DNA of 64,000 nt from Streptococcus suis. Lineage in GTDB: Bacteria > Bacillota > Bacilli > Lactobacillales > Streptococcaceae. How positions within the stretch are numbered: the stretch's first letter is position 1; each line of letters opens with the position of its first letter. The notes under the pieces were generated by a model. The model had not been told where the DNA came from, did no database searches, and saw nothing but the letters and a program-made list of their open reading frames with translations. A program made the position numbers and the translations under genes. The DNA lies in contig NZ_JAMWEL010000007.1 of assembly GCF_024509555.1 (NCBI RefSeq), positions 30,758-94,757 on the forward strand. Direction: 5' to 3'. Shown piece by piece: positions 43,959 to 52,488 of the stretch.

Positions 43959-44646
43959 CAATCATCACCCCCACAAAACAGCCCAAAAGCGTCGCCAGAA
44001 GCACCGCAACATAGGACGACACCAGTACAGACAAACCGACATAGGCCAGACCCACCGCCAGCAAAATCAAGCCGATCTTTTTCAACGGAATGGTTCGAGC
44101 CATGGCCTCCAACTGACCTGAGAAAATGCCGACAAACATAGCCACTAGTGCAAAATCCAAACCAAACTGCTCTGGATTTGGAATCAGCCCACCAATCAGA
44201 TTACCCAAAATGGTAAAGGTTACCCAAGAAGCGTAGCTCGCAAAGTTGTTACCGTACATCCAGCTTGGTGCAATCTGCTTGTCCTCAATGTGTTTCCGCA
44301 AGAGAACCGCATAGGATTCATCCGTTAAAAATGAGCCAATCAAGATGTTGGACCCCAGACTGTTCCCTTGAAAAATGGTCGTCGTATGCAGGCACATGAG
44401 AAAATTCCGCAGGTTGACAAAGAAAACCGTCACCGCAATGGACACCCAGGGAGCCCCAGCTAAAATCATGGCACACATGACAAATTGGGCACTCCCTGCA
44501 TAGACCAAGAGGCTCATCAAAGCCATTTCCACTGCGGAAATGCCGGAATTAACCGATACGACACCGCAGGCTAAACCAATACTAGCATAGCCCAGAGCTG
44601 TTGGGATAGCATCCCGCAAGCCTTCACGAAAATCCTCTTTATACAT
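43945..44646 (-). CDS. azlC: AzlC-family branched-chain amino acid exporter
   Basis: 233 residues from the ATG at 44646 (MYKEDFREGLRDAIPTALGYASIG), AAAGGAG upstream. The longer frame runs towards repeat A and has no ribosome site. Membrane protein with GLACGVVSVNSGIS, LLVYAGSAQFVMCAM and NLRNFLMCLHTT motifs of AzlC. Works with AzlD. The repeat at 44671-44866 lies immediately upstream and must contain or displace the promoter. Confidence 0.88.
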   Translation of the reverse strand: MYKEDFREGLRDAIPTALGYASIGLACGVVSVNSGISAVEMALMSLLVYAGSAQFVMCAMILAGAPWVSIAVTVFFVNLRNFLMCLHTTTIFQGNSLGSNILIGSFLTDESYAVLLRKHIEDKQIAPSWMYGNNFASYASWVTFTILGNLIGGLIPNPEQFGLDFALVAMFVGIFSGQLEAMARTIPLKKIGLILLAVGLAYVGLSVLVSSYVAVLLATLLGCFVGVMIDDKN

Positions 44647-44670
44647 CTTCTCTCCTTTGAATAGCATGTT

Positions 44671-44866
44671 ATACTCAATGAAACTCAAAAGCAGACTAGC
44701 TCCAAAGGTTTGGGGAACCTTTGGAGGTTGGAGATAGAGCGAACGTAGTTCGTTTCTACTTAGCTGTTACTATTTTGTTTCAAGGTAACAGGCTGGAAGG
44801 CTCCACTGGAGCCTTTCACTCATCAAATCAAGACAACAAGGTCCGATTTTGATTTTCGAAGAGTAT
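44671..44866. repeat. Repeat family A, long copy (MITE-like)
   Basis: 196 bp with terminal inverted repeats ATACTCAATGAAACTCAAAA (left) and, read inward from the right, ATACTCTTCGAAAATCAAAA. The interior holds CCAAAGGTTTGGGGAACCTT hairpin material and GCTCCACTGGAGC. No ORF. Related to 10022-10124. Confidence 0.75.
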
Positions 44867-44907
44867 TATATCACTCTAGTATAGAGGACCAGCCCCCCTC
44901 CGTCAAT

Positions 44908-44928
44908 AGAAAAAGTCGCTTTCGCGAC
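44908..44928 (-). terminator. Terminator of tsaB-rimI-tsaD
   Basis: GTCGC-GAAA-GCGAC hairpin followed by TTTTTC on the minus strand. Confidence 0.75.
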
Positions 44929-44937
44929 CAATCCTTC

Positions 44938-45945
44938 TTACAAATTCTCAAAAGCCAGACTTGGCTTGGCATTGAGGTCCCAACCAGCGAAGTTTTCCTT
45001 ATTATACTCACTGACCGCTGCCAAGGCAATCATGCCCGCATTGTCACCGCAGAGTCGAAGCGGGGGAATGATGACTTCCACATCGGTAATTTCAGCTGCC
45101 AACCGCTCTCGCAAGCCCTGATTGGCTGCTACACCACCCGCTACCACCAAGGTCTTGACAGGGTATTGTTCCAAAGCATTCTTGGTCTTGGCCATGAGAA
45201 TGTCCATAACACAGGCTTGGAAGGAAGCTGACAGGTCCGCATTGGACAAGCTTTCCCCTTTCTGCTGGGCATTGTGGTAGAGATTGATAAAGGCGGACTT
45301 CAAACCTGAGAAAGAAAACTCCAGATTATCTTCCTTAATCATAGCCCGTGGGAAGTTATAAATGTCCTGCCCCTCATGTGCCAACTCATCAATCACCCGA
45401 CCAGCTGGATAGGGCAGACCCATGACCCGCCCCACCTTATCATAGGCTTCACCGACCGCATCATCTCGCGTTTCGCCGACAATCTTGTAGTCACCCGCTT
45501 CTGACACATAGACCAACTCCGTGTGCCCACCGCTGACCAAAAGAGCCAAGAGCGGAAACTCCAACTCCTTGACCGCACGCGCCGCCATCAAATGCCCTGC
45601 CATGTGGTTGACAGGAATGAGCGGCAGACCGTTAGCCCAGGCAAAAGCCTTAGCAGCTGAAATCCCGACCAGTAAGGCACCAACCAAGCCAGGCCCATAG
45701 GTCACAGCCACAGCCGTCAAGTCCTCTGCCGTCACTTCCGCCTCCAACAAGGCCTCCTCGATACAGGCCGTAATCACTTCCACATGGTGACGGCTGGCCA
45801 CCTCAGGCACCACCCCACCAAACCGCTGGTGGCTGGCAATCTGGCTGGCAATGACGTTGGATAAAAGCTCCGCATCATTTCGCAAAACAGCCACCGAGGT
45901 CTCGTCACAGGAGGTCTCAATCGCCAAAATCAATCTATCTTTCAT
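44938..45945 (-). CDS. tsaD: tRNA threonylcarbamoyladenosine synthesis protein TsaD
   Basis: 335 residues from the ATG at 45945. [14 protein letters not shown] is the family start, [10 protein letters not shown] holds the metal-binding H-x-x-x-[10 protein letters not shown] is the phosphate-binding loop, and [12 protein letters not shown] is the later metal/nucleotide motif. With TsaB, TsaC and TsaE it places the t6A modification on tRNAs reading ANN codons. Overlaps rimI by 11 bases, last gene of the operon. Confidence 0.97.
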   Translation of the reverse strand: MKDRLILAIETSCDETSVAVLRNDAELLSNVIASQIASHQRFGGVVPEVASRHHVEVITACIEEALLEAEVTAEDLTAVAVTYGPGLVGALLVGISAAKAFAWANGLPLIPVNHMAGHLMAARAVKELEFPLLALLVSGGHTELVYVSEAGDYKIVGETRDDAVGEAYDKVGRVMGLPYPAGRVIDELAHEGQDIYNFPRAMIKEDNLEFSFSGLKSAFINLYHNAQQKGESLSNADLSASFQACVMDILMAKTKNALEQYPVKTLVVAGGVAANQGLRERLAAEITDVEVIIPPLRLCGDNAGMIALAAVSEYNKENFAGWDLNAKPSLAFENL

Positions 45946-46375
45946 CACGTTCTCTCTTCATTAGCACCGCGTCCTCGACAGGATGGCGGTAGTAGTCTTT
46001 TCGTTTTCCTATTTTGGTAAAATGCTGGCGTGTATAGAGGGCCTGAGCTGCGCTATTGGACTCTCTCACTTCGAGGAAGATGTCCCCCTCCCAGTCCATC
46101 ACAGCAGCCATCAGTTGACTGGCGATTCCCAACCTCTGAAAATCAGTCTTGACAGCAATCTGCAAGATTTCCATCTCATCCAGCACCGTCTGCACAGCCA
46201 AAAATCCGACCAATTCCTGACCTTTATAGGCCAGATAGTAGTCCTCATCCTGACTGGTCATACTTGCAGCAATCTGTTCCAAGGTCCAAGGCGATTGCTC
46301 ATAGACAGACTGCATAACTGCCAAAACAGCCTCCGCCAGATTTTCCTGACCGTCGTAGTGTTTAATCTCTATCAT
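45935..46375 (-). CDS. rimI: Ribosomal protein S18-alanine N-acetyltransferase family protein
   Basis: 146 residues, GNAT fold. [19 protein letters not shown] (R/Q-x-x-G-I-A acetyl-CoA loop) and [27 protein letters not shown] are the RimI signature. Between tsaB and tsaD with overlaps of 4 and 11 bases, the classic arrangement in Firmicutes. The target is probably an N-terminal residue of a ribosomal protein, by family. Confidence 0.9.
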   Translation of the reverse strand: MIEIKHYDGQENLAEAVLAVMQSVYEQSPWTLEQIAASMTSQDEDYYLAYKGQELVGFLAVQTVLDEMEILQIAVKTDFQRLGIASQLMAAVMDWEGDIFLEVRESNSAAQALYTRQHFTKIGKRKDYYRHPVEDAVLMKRERDER

Positions 46376-47055
46376 ACACGCTTGATATAACTTTCTGAGC
46401 CAGCTTGGTTGTCCTTGAGCCAGATTTCTTCTGCCTCTACCCGCTTGAGATAGTTGGGCTCAAAGCTGGTCACATCTACTGCTGGCAAGTCTTGACCGAT
46501 TACCGCCAATTGATAGGCTGACGGCAGACTGGTCTGGTAATGGGCAGCTGGTAGAGCTTGCTCGATTTGCTCCATAAAGTTTTCTACTTCTCCGACAAAG
46601 GTGATATTTTCCTTACCAGCCAGGCTAGAAAGCAAGTCTTCAAAAGACCAGTAGCGGTCTGGCTCGACTGCTCTGCCATTTTCATAAAGACCTGCATAGA
46701 CGCAGTTACGGCGGGCATCAATGAGAGGCACCACCAGACCCGTCAGGCTAGGAGAAACCAGAGACTGAAGACTAGATAGCCCCACCAAGTCGATCTTGAG
46801 GGTGTAGGCCAAGGTCTTGGCGGTCGCTACCGCCACCCGCAAACCCGTGTAGGAGCCAGGCCCCTGAGCGACCACAATCCGATTCAGGTCTTTGGGCGTC
46901 CAGCCCACCTGTGCCACCAAAAAATCGACCACAGGCATGAGGCTGATACTATGATTTTTCTTGACAGCCAACAAGGTTTCCGCCTGCAAACGACCGTCCT
47001 CCACCAAGGCAACCGACAGGGCCTGATTGGAGCTGTCTAAAGCAAGTATTTTCAT
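46372..47055 (-). CDS. tsaB: tRNA threonylcarbamoyladenosine synthesis protein TsaB
   Basis: 227 residues. MKILALDSSNQALSVALVEDG and VAQGPGSYTGLRVAVATAKTLA are the conserved ASKHA-fold motifs of TsaB, the scaffold partner of TsaD. First gene of tsaB-rimI-tsaD. Confidence 0.95.
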   Translation of the reverse strand: MKILALDSSNQALSVALVEDGRLQAETLLAVKKNHSISLMPVVDFLVAQVGWTPKDLNRIVVAQGPGSYTGLRVAVATAKTLAYTLKIDLVGLSSLQSLVSPSLTGLVVPLIDARRNCVYAGLYENGRAVEPDRYWSFEDLLSSLAGKENITFVGEVENFMEQIEQALPAAHYQTSLPSAYQLAVIGQDLPAVDVTSFEPNYLKRVEAEEIWLKDNQAGSESYIKRV

Positions 47056-47125
47056 CTTTTTCTCTTTCCTTACAATACTACCTTCTATTGTATGCTAACT
47101 TGGGGAATTTTTCAAATATAGAAAA

Positions 47126-47149
47126 CCTCCTATGAGTATAGGAGGCAAA
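47126..47149 (-). terminator. Terminator of the pheromone-linked operon
   Basis: On the minus strand CCTCCTATACTCATAGGAGG hairpin, flanked by T-runs on both sides. It closes the 49083-47159 operon. Confidence 0.8.
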
Positions 47150-47158
47150 AAAATCTCA

Positions 47159-47353
47159 TCAAAAATGAATACTACCGAAATATCCCAGTGTAACAAACAG
47201 CATCAACCAGATTGAAAATACAATTTGAAAGAGGGACGTTACGACGACAAATCCTTTTTGTAGCTTGGAAGTAGCCTTAGCAAAGTACCTTGTCGAAAAA
47301 TAGACTTGAACTCCAACAATAAGGACAACGAACACAATTGAAATTAATTCCAT
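47159..47353 (-). CDS. Small membrane protein, possible immunity or accessory protein
   Basis: 64 residues, two predicted membrane segments (ISIVFVVLIVGVQVYFS and FQIVFSIWLMLFVTLGYFG) with a short basic loop between (KATSKLQKG). Starts at the ATG at 47353 with GAGGTG upstream, 8 bases after the protease stop, so it is translated from the same mRNA. No family recognised. Last gene of the divergent operon facing the pheromone-like gene. In peptide systems this position often holds an immunity or export helper, but that is inference only. Confidence 0.72.
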   Translation of the reverse strand: MELISIVFVVLIVGVQVYFSTRYFAKATSKLQKGFVVVTSLFQIVFSIWLMLFVTLGYFGSIHF

Positions 47354-47361
47354 CTAACACC

Positions 47362-48465
47362 TCACATTTGAGTCGGCAAAATTAACAAGGCAAGAATAAC
47401 CAGTAACACGTCCGTTACAACGATGTACCGCATATAAGCACCCCGCACCTCACTCTCTTTTCTCGCGGTGAGTATCCCTAGGATTGTCTGGAAAACAAGA
47501 AGACCTATCAGAGATAGAGAGAGCACTGTGTAGCTGTTATTTACCAAAGCTTGATGCGTTTCATAACCAGCCAACAATGGAGACTGCTTGCTCTTCACAG
47601 ACCGTGCACTAAAAAAGTCATCTAGTTGCTTGGTGATTTCTGCATCGGTTTGTCCGACGGAGAGCAAGTGGGCAATTGTCCCCGAAACAAAGGCCGTGCT
47701 AAAAGAGGAACCCTCGCTTCGTACAATCCTGTTTTCCATTGACAGCGTTTCTTGAGAGTACGGTGCGTAGTAAGCAATCTCTTCCTGCGGATTCAATAAC
47801 GTAAAAAATTCATTGTAGGTACCTACGGAGACAACCCCTTCAATCGTCAAAAGAGGGTTTAGGGCCTCTACCTTTTTCAAATCATAAGCTGGGACAACCA
47901 TATAGCCACCTTGTTGAAGGTAGGCTTCAACCACATCTTCCAATTCTTTACTTGGATTGGTCACCACCATACTCAGATTCACAACATCAACATGATCTTC
48001 AATAGCCTGCTGAACAGCTTTGACAAGGTAGTCATTTTTTATCGTCCCGTCATCATCCGTTACCTTGTAGGAAAACAATCTTGCTTCCGGGCTCAATCCC
48101 AGCGTTAGCACATGATTATTCTTAGCACCAATGATACTGGCAATCTTTGTCCCGTGACCAATGGTATCAAAGACAGAGGTTGAAGTGGAAAAAACTTGCA
48201 TATCCTCAACATAAAACTCATCTACCGCTTCTTCCCTTATACCAGAGTCAATGATAGCAACTCTGACCTCCTGAGTCGGCTTTGCTGTCGGATCAATGTT
48301 GGGATAATAACGCGATGTTCCCCAACCTGTATGCTGGTGGTTAAGTGGAAAACCCGAAAATTGACCAAGTGGATTGGAAACCAGCCCCTCTCTAAATACC
48401 ACCGCACAAACCAAGGCAAGAAGACAACTAACAAGCCCAAACAGTCTTAGTATTTTTTGAATCAA
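47362..48465 (-). CDS. Membrane-bound subtilisin-like (S8) serine protease
   Basis: 367 residues from a TTG start at 48465, chosen because AAGGAG lies seven bases upstream; codons further upstream have no site. One N-terminal signal or membrane segment (ILRLFGLVSCLLALVCAVVF) is followed by an extracellular S8 domain with D73 (AIIDSG), H104 (IGHGTKIASI) and S254 (GSSFSTAFVSG). The oxyanion-hole Asn region reads VVPAYD, apparently Asp in place of Asn. Two C-terminal membrane segments (VLSLSLIGLLVFQTILGI and YIVVTDVLLVILALLIL) tether it. It lies between a secreted Cys-rich protein and a small membrane protein, all on one transcript facing a pheromone-like gene, so processing of that protein is a reasonable hypothesis. 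The membrane tethering recalls mycosins, but no secretion-system genes adjoin. Confidence 0.82.
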   Translation of the reverse strand: MIQKILRLFGLVSCLLALVCAVVFREGLVSNPLGQFSGFPLNHQHTGWGTSRYYPNIDPTAKPTQEVRVAIIDSGIREEAVDEFYVEDMQVFSTSTSVFDTIGHGTKIASIIGAKNNHVLTLGLSPEARLFSYKVTDDDGTIKNDYLVKAVQQAIEDHVDVVNLSMVVTNPSKELEDVVEAYLQQGGYMVVPAYDLKKVEALNPLLTIEGVVSVGTYNEFFTLLNPQEEIAYYAPYSQETLSMENRIVRSEGSSFSTAFVSGTIAHLLSVGQTDAEITKQLDDFFSARSVKSKQSPLLAGYETHQALVNNSYTVLSLSLIGLLVFQTILGILTARKESEVRGAYMRYIVVTDVLLVILALLILPTQM

Positions 48466-48501
48466 CCTGCAACTCCTTCTAATTTTATACAAACACATTT
48501 A

Positions 48502-49083
48502 TTAATGTCTATGCCAATATGGACTGTGACCAATCCTAGGAGAACAATTTCTATATAAATCCGCTCTACAGTAACGCAAATTGGGATTCTTAATGATAGA
48601 TTCATAAACACATTGGCTAACAACTGCCATAGCTATGTTACAATCTGAGGTAATAAAATTTTGGTATCCCCAACCATTATTATCTAAACAGTATGGAAGA
48701 CCACCGCCTGAAAGAATTGCATCTGAATTTTCTGCGGTCTTATCAATATATACCATTGATAACGGTACCTTCATATCAGAATGATTGTAATCCATAGTGG
48801 CTTCAATCATACCTTTAATACTCTCCACCTCATCAGGAGTCGCATTCGGAAAAGCCTCATTTGGTAGATCTAAGATTTCTTCAAAACTATATAGAGGCTC
48901 CGTCTGTGCTGCAACCTCTATTTGTTGCTCCACAATCAACTGACCTTCAGCCATTTCACTAATAACAACAGCCTCAGAATGGTCTCCGTGACTAGAGTGG
49001 TCTCCATGAGACTCAGCAAACACTAAAGAAGCTGGAAAAACCAATGAAAACAGCATAGTAACTGCTAAGAACTTCTTTTTCAT
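48502..49083 (-). CDS. Secreted His- and Cys-rich protein of unknown family
   Basis: 193 residues from the ATG at 49083 (an ATG at 49095 is also possible; neither has a strong Shine-Dalgarno). Sec-type signal MKKKFLAVTMLFSLVFPASLVFA, then a His-rich SHGDHSSHGDHSEA. An acidic middle follows (about 40-120), then SGGGLPYC and a C-terminal domain of about 65 residues with five Cys and a His-rich end (YWHRH). The layout, acidic pro-region plus compact Cys-rich tail, resembles a secreted precursor such as a bacteriocin or toxin, but no known family is recognised. It heads the operon opposite the pheromone-like gene and precedes an S8 protease. The odd Cys number allows an intermolecular disulphide. 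Confidence 0.72.
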   Translation of the reverse strand: MKKKFLAVTMLFSLVFPASLVFAESHGDHSSHGDHSEAVVISEMAEGQLIVEQQIEVAAQTEPLYSFEEILDLPNEAFPNATPDEVESIKGMIEATMDYNHSDMKVPLSMVYIDKTAENSDAILSGGGLPYCLDNNGWGYQNFITSDCNIAMAVVSQCVYESIIKNPNLRYCRADLYRNCSPRIGHSPYWHRH

Positions 49084-49117
49084 AAAACTACTCATATCTT
49101 TTTTATAGTACATCTAC

Positions 49118-49126
49118 ATTGTATCA
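49118..49126 (-). promoter_or_regulatory. Extended -10 promoter of the secreted protein-protease operon
   Basis: TGATACAAT on the minus strand (-10 hexamer TACAAT at 49118-49123) with no good -35. The predicted start near 49111 rules out an in-frame ATG at 49113. Confidence 0.6.
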
Positions 49127-49148
49127 TCTTCAAAACGAAATAAAGTCC

Positions 49149-49166
49149 ACTTACAAATCTGTAAGT
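49149..49166. promoter_or_regulatory. Palindrome 1 of the divergent region, putative regulator site
   Basis: ACTTACAAATCTGTAAGT, 18 bp. Its edge is exactly 25 bp from the leftward -10, centre about -46 from the predicted start. Confidence 0.65.
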
Positions 49167-49177
49167 CAATTTTTTAA

Positions 49178-49195
49178 ACTTACAAATATGTAAGT
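49178..49195. promoter_or_regulatory. Palindrome 2 of the divergent region, putative regulator site
   Basis: ACTTACAAATATGTAAGT, 18 bp, differing from palindrome 1 at one base. Its edge is exactly 25 bp from the rightward -10, centre about -46 from that start. Confidence 0.65.
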
Positions 49196-49217
49196 CATTT
49201 TAACAAATAAAATGTTG

Positions 49218-49226
49218 TGCTATACT
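49218..49226 (+). promoter_or_regulatory. Extended -10 promoter of the pheromone-like gene
   Basis: TGCTATACT (-10 at 49221-49226) with no good -35, the mirror image of the leftward promoter. Confidence 0.6.
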
Positions 49227-49249
49227 AAAAAGAAAAAGAGGTGCGTTCT

Positions 49250-49357
49250 ATGAAAAAGAATATATCAATTATTGTACTCGCTTTGTTGCTATCAATTCCA
49301 ATCGTTATTGACCCATTATCCAATCCTGTCCCCATTCTCCTAACTTCTTATTTTTAA
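49250..49357 (+). CDS. Short hydrophobic peptide, candidate Rgg-partner pheromone precursor
   Basis: 35 codons, too short for most annotation. AGAGG lies 8 bases before the ATG. The peptide starts MKKN, then a hydrophobic stretch (ISIIVLALLLSIPIVI), one Asp (D21), and a hydrophobic tail PLSNPVPILLTSYF. This basic start, greasy core and small C-terminal region fits SHP-type precursors, which are exported, trimmed and re-imported by an oligopeptide permease to bind Rgg. Its last 4 bases overlap the stop codon of the convergent Rgg gene, an arrangement known for one group of rgg-shp pairs. Promoter and palindrome lie upstream. The tail differs from the SHP peptides I know, so the match is by plan and position. 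Confidence 0.68.
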   Translation: MKKNISIIVLALLLSIPIVIDPLSNPVPILLTSYF

Positions 49358-50220
49358 GACTCAAATCTTAAAAAATGAACCCGGATAATCGAAGCTGTCT
49401 GATCATCTATCAATTCCTGTATAGATTGAATGTAGGTTTCGATTATCTCTTTTTCTTTGTCTGAACGACCATTTTCGATATAGTCCAATAGCAGACGATA
49501 ATAGCGAGCCATTATCTTTACAAAGGTATCTTTAAAACTAATCATAGACTCCATTTTATCTAAGTAATAGGAAACTTGAGAGTATATTCCTCTATCAAAT
49601 AATTCCGAAATCGTATTGAGTAACGTAGATTTTATAAGTTCCTGATGTTTCCTAAGTTTATTAAAAGATTTTTCTTCCTTACATAAGTCATGAGCAAAAT
49701 ACAATAACATCCGATTATTCAACAACATCTGTGCATTCATAAATAGATAAAGCTCAAAACTTGTCCACTCCTCAATAGCGAAGAGATAGTCTGCCAAATA
49801 TTGCCTATCTTCTTCTTCAACATTATCTATCCCTTCTAAAGCGACTAAAGCGACCTTGATAACAATAGCATTAAGCCGAGAGTAAAGTTCTCCTTCATCT
49901 GCTAACAAATCTGATGTTAATAAAGCTTTCAAAGCTTCTTTGTCCTGCTGGTAATACAAATCTGAGATGAGATTGGCCAGCTCGATATGAGGTGCTTCTT
50001 TATATCCATGGTATTTGTAAGTAAATTCTTCCATGGTCATGTTAATACCCTCGACAGCCACGATTAACTTATCCGCTGCCAACATGGATTTTCCCGATTC
50101 AAAGCGTGACAACTGTGCTGCTGTAAAGTCTCCTCTGACAACATCCTTTTGCTTAACCAAGCGAGAATTTCGGAGTTCCCTGTAAAATTCGCCTAAACTC
50201 ATTTGTGGTACTGTACCCAT
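49354..50220 (-). CDS. Rgg/MutR-family transcriptional regulator
   Basis: 288 residues, usual length. The N-terminal helix-turn-helix (LGEFYRELRNSRLVKQKDVVRGDFTAAQLSRFESGKSML, about 8-48) is typical of Rgg. The rest is an all-helical repeat domain that binds peptide in this family, rich in aromatic and acidic residues. AAGGGGAT precedes the ATG. Its own promoter is near-perfect. The 3' end overlaps the pheromone-like gene at 49250. It probably controls the divergent promoters at 49118-49226 through the two palindromes; activation in response to imported peptide is inferred from the Rgg-SHP family. Confidence 0.9.
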   Translation of the reverse strand: MGTVPQMSLGEFYRELRNSRLVKQKDVVRGDFTAAQLSRFESGKSMLAADKLIVAVEGINMTMEEFTYKYHGYKEAPHIELANLISDLYYQQDKEALKALLTSDLLADEGELYSRLNAIVIKVALVALEGIDNVEEEDRQYLADYLFAIEEWTSFELYLFMNAQMLLNNRMLLYFAHDLCKEEKSFNKLRKHQELIKSTLLNTISELFDRGIYSQVSYYLDKMESMISFKDTFVKIMARYYRLLLDYIENGRSDKEKEIIETYIQSIQELIDDQTASIIRVHFLRFES

Positions 50221-50263
50221 GACTCATCCCCTTTCTTGATGCATTAAAATTCCACTTCCATTT

Positions 50264-50292
50264 ATTATAATATCCAAATATATTTTTGTCAA
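50264..50292 (-). promoter_or_regulatory. Promoter of the rgg gene
   Basis: Consensus TTGACA (50287-50292), 17-base spacer, consensus TATAAT (50264-50269). Confidence 0.8.
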
Positions 50293-50521
50293 TTTTGCTT
50301 ATTATTCTGCCAAATGACTGTTTGTTTCTGAAAATCATGACACTTTTCCATTTTCCTATCAAACCCTTTTACCATCAGCATATTTTATGGTATAATGAAG
50401 AGTAACATTTAGACTGAATAAATTGACAACTCTAGAAAATTGAATAGAAAATACCAAGCAGAATAGCTGTTTGGGGCTTTTTTCATAGTTGCCAGTCAAA
50501 AAGAAAGGAACTATACTACAC

Positions 50522-50752
50522 ATGATTTATAAAGTATTTTACCAAGAAACAAAAGTCAGCCCACGCCGTGAGCAGACACAAGCCCTCTATGTCGAAGTTG
50601 ATGCAACTTCTGAATTAGAAGGTCGCATCAAAGTCAAAGAATTGGTTGAAGCAAAATTCCCATCCTACAACGTTGAATTCGTTGACCTACTCTCTGACAA
50701 ACACCTCGAATACGAAAAAGAGCACGCAGATTTCAAACTTACGGAGTTCTAA
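50522..50752 (+). CDS. rpoY: RNA polymerase epsilon subunit
   Basis: 76 residues from the ATG at 50522 ([26 protein letters not shown]), AAAGGA upstream. Small DUF1447 family subunit of Firmicutes RNA polymerase. It is followed by the RNase J gene after 3 bases, the standard pairing. Confidence 0.93.
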   Translation: MIYKVFYQETKVSPRREQTQALYVEVDATSELEGRIKVKELVEAKFPSYNVEFVDLLSDKHLEYEKEHADFKLTEF

Positions 50753-50755
50753 TTT

Positions 50756-52435
50756 ATGTCATCAGTCAATCTAAAACCTCATGAAGTTGGCGTTTTCGCC
50801 ATCGGTGGTTTGGGAGAAATCGGGAAAAATACCTACGGTATCGAGTACAAGGATGAAATTCTCATCGTCGATGCGGGTATCAAGTTCCCTGAAGATGACC
50901 TATTGGGTATCGACTACGTTATCCCTGACTACTCCTACATCGTTGAAAACCTAGACCGTGTTAAAGGTCTAGTCATTACCCACGGGCACGAAGACCACAT
51001 CGGTGGTATTCCTTTCTTGCTCAAACAAGCCAATGTCCCAATCTATGCAGGTCCTTTGGCCCTCGCCCTTATTCGTGGAAAACTGGAAGAACACGGACTG
51101 CTTCGTGATGCGACTTTGCATGAAATCAACCACAATACTGAGTTGACCTTCAAGCACCTCAAAGTCAGCTTCTTCCGCACTACTCACTCCATTCCAGAGC
51201 CACTCGGTATCGTCGTTGATACACCTCAAGGGAAAATCGTCTGTACCGGTGACTTCAAGTTCGACTTCACTCCTGTTGGTGAGCCAGCAGACCTTCACCG
51301 CATGGCCGCCCTCGGTGAAGAAGGCGTTCTCTGCCTTCTTTCCGACTCGACAAATGCTGAAGTCCCAACCTTTACCAACTCGGAAAAAGTGGTCGGTCAG
51401 TCCATCATGAAACTGATTGAAGGCATTCACGGACGCATCATCTTTGCTTCCTTTGCCTCCAACATCTTCCGTCTGCAACAGGCGGCTGACGCTGCAGTCA
51501 AGACAGGACGCAAAATTGCTGTCTTTGGACGTTCTATGGAGAAAGCCATCGTCAATGGTATCGAGCTCGGCTATATCAAAGTGCCAAAAGACACCTTTAT
51601 CGAACCAAACGAGATCAAAGAATACCCTGCCAGCGAAATTATGATTCTCTGTACAGGTAGCCAGGGTGAGCCAATGGCTGCCCTATCTCGCATCGCCCAC
51701 GGTACTCACCGCCAGGTTCAACTCCAGCCGGGCGACACGGTTATTTTCTCGTCCAGTCCTATTCCGGGAAATACCACAGGTGTTAACAAGCTCATCAATA
51801 TCTTGATTGAAGCCGGTGTCGATGTTATTCACGGCAAGATCAACAACATCCATACCTCTGGACACGGTGGTCAGCAAGAACAAAAACTCATGCTCCGCCT
51901 AATCAAGCCAAAATACTTCATGCCTGTTCACGGCGAATATCGCATGCAAAAAATCCACGCCAGTCTAGCAGTGGATACAGGTGTACCAAAAGACAACATC
52001 TTCATCATGGAAAACGGCGATGTCCTAGCACTGACCAAGGATTCTGCACGACTAGCTGGTAAGTTCAATGCTCAAGACATCTACGTGGACGGAAACCGCA
52101 TCGGTGAAATCGGTGCAGCTGTCCTCAAAGACCGCCGAGACCTCTCAGAAGACGGAGTTGTTCTAGCTGTCGCAACCGTTGACTTCAAGTCCAAGATGAT
52201 TCTGGCAGGACCTGACATCCTCAGCCGAGGCTTCATCTATATGCGCGAATCTGGTGACTTGATCCGAGAAAGCCAACGCGTTCTCTTCAACGCTATCCGC
52301 ATCGCCATGCGCAATAAAGATGCCAATATCCAGACGGTTAACGGAGCCATCGTTAATGCCCTACGACCATTCCTATACGAAAAAACAGAGCGTGAACCAA
52401 TTATCATTCCAATGATTTTAACGCCTGATCACTAA
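50756..52435 (+). CDS. rnjA: Ribonuclease J1
   Basis: 559 residues. The metallo-beta-lactamase/beta-CASP core has [10 protein letters not shown] (zinc-binding His/Asp), [11 protein letters not shown], and [10 protein letters not shown] with [12 protein letters not shown] of the CASP domain. It acts as a 5'-3' exoribonuclease and endonuclease in mRNA decay and rRNA maturation. Nearly abuts rpoY. Ends at the hairpin at 52444-52463. Confidence 0.96.
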   Translation: MSSVNLKPHEVGVFAIGGLGEIGKNTYGIEYKDEILIVDAGIKFPEDDLLGIDYVIPDYSYIVENLDRVKGLVITHGHEDHIGGIPFLLKQANVPIYAGPLALALIRGKLEEHGLLRDATLHEINHNTELTFKHLKVSFFRTTHSIPEPLGIVVDTPQGKIVCTGDFKFDFTPVGEPADLHRMAALGEEGVLCLLSDSTNAEVPTFTNSEKVVGQSIMKLIEGIHGRIIFASFASNIFRLQQAADAAVKTGRKIAVFGRSMEKAIVNGIELGYIKVPKDTFIEPNEIKEYPASEIMILCTGSQGEPMAALSRIAHGTHRQVQLQPGDTVIFSSSPIPGNTTGVNKLINILIEAGVDVIHGKINNIHTSGHGGQQEQKLMLRLIKPKYFMPVHGEYRMQKIHASLAVDTGVPKDNIFIMENGDVLALTKDSARLAGKFNAQDIYVDGNRIGEIGAAVLKDRRDLSEDGVVLAVATVDFKSKMILAGPDILSRGFIYMRESGDLIRESQRVLFNAIRIAMRNKDANIQTVNGAIVNALRPFLYEKTEREPIIIPMILTPDH

Positions 52436-52443
52436 GAAAGAAG

Positions 52444-52475
52444 CCTCGGCAACTGCCGAGGCTTCACTTGTTTTC
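52444..52475 (+). terminator. Terminator of rpoY-rnjA
   Basis: GCCTCGGC-AACT-GCCGAGGC hairpin followed by a T-rich tract. Confidence 0.75.
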
Positions 52476-52488
52476 CAATAGGAATACC

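Noticed and set aside
49149..49195. CopY/BlaI-type operators (TACANNTGTA)
   Set aside because: The palindromes have four bases between ACA and TGT, not two, and no copper or beta-lactam genes adjoin.
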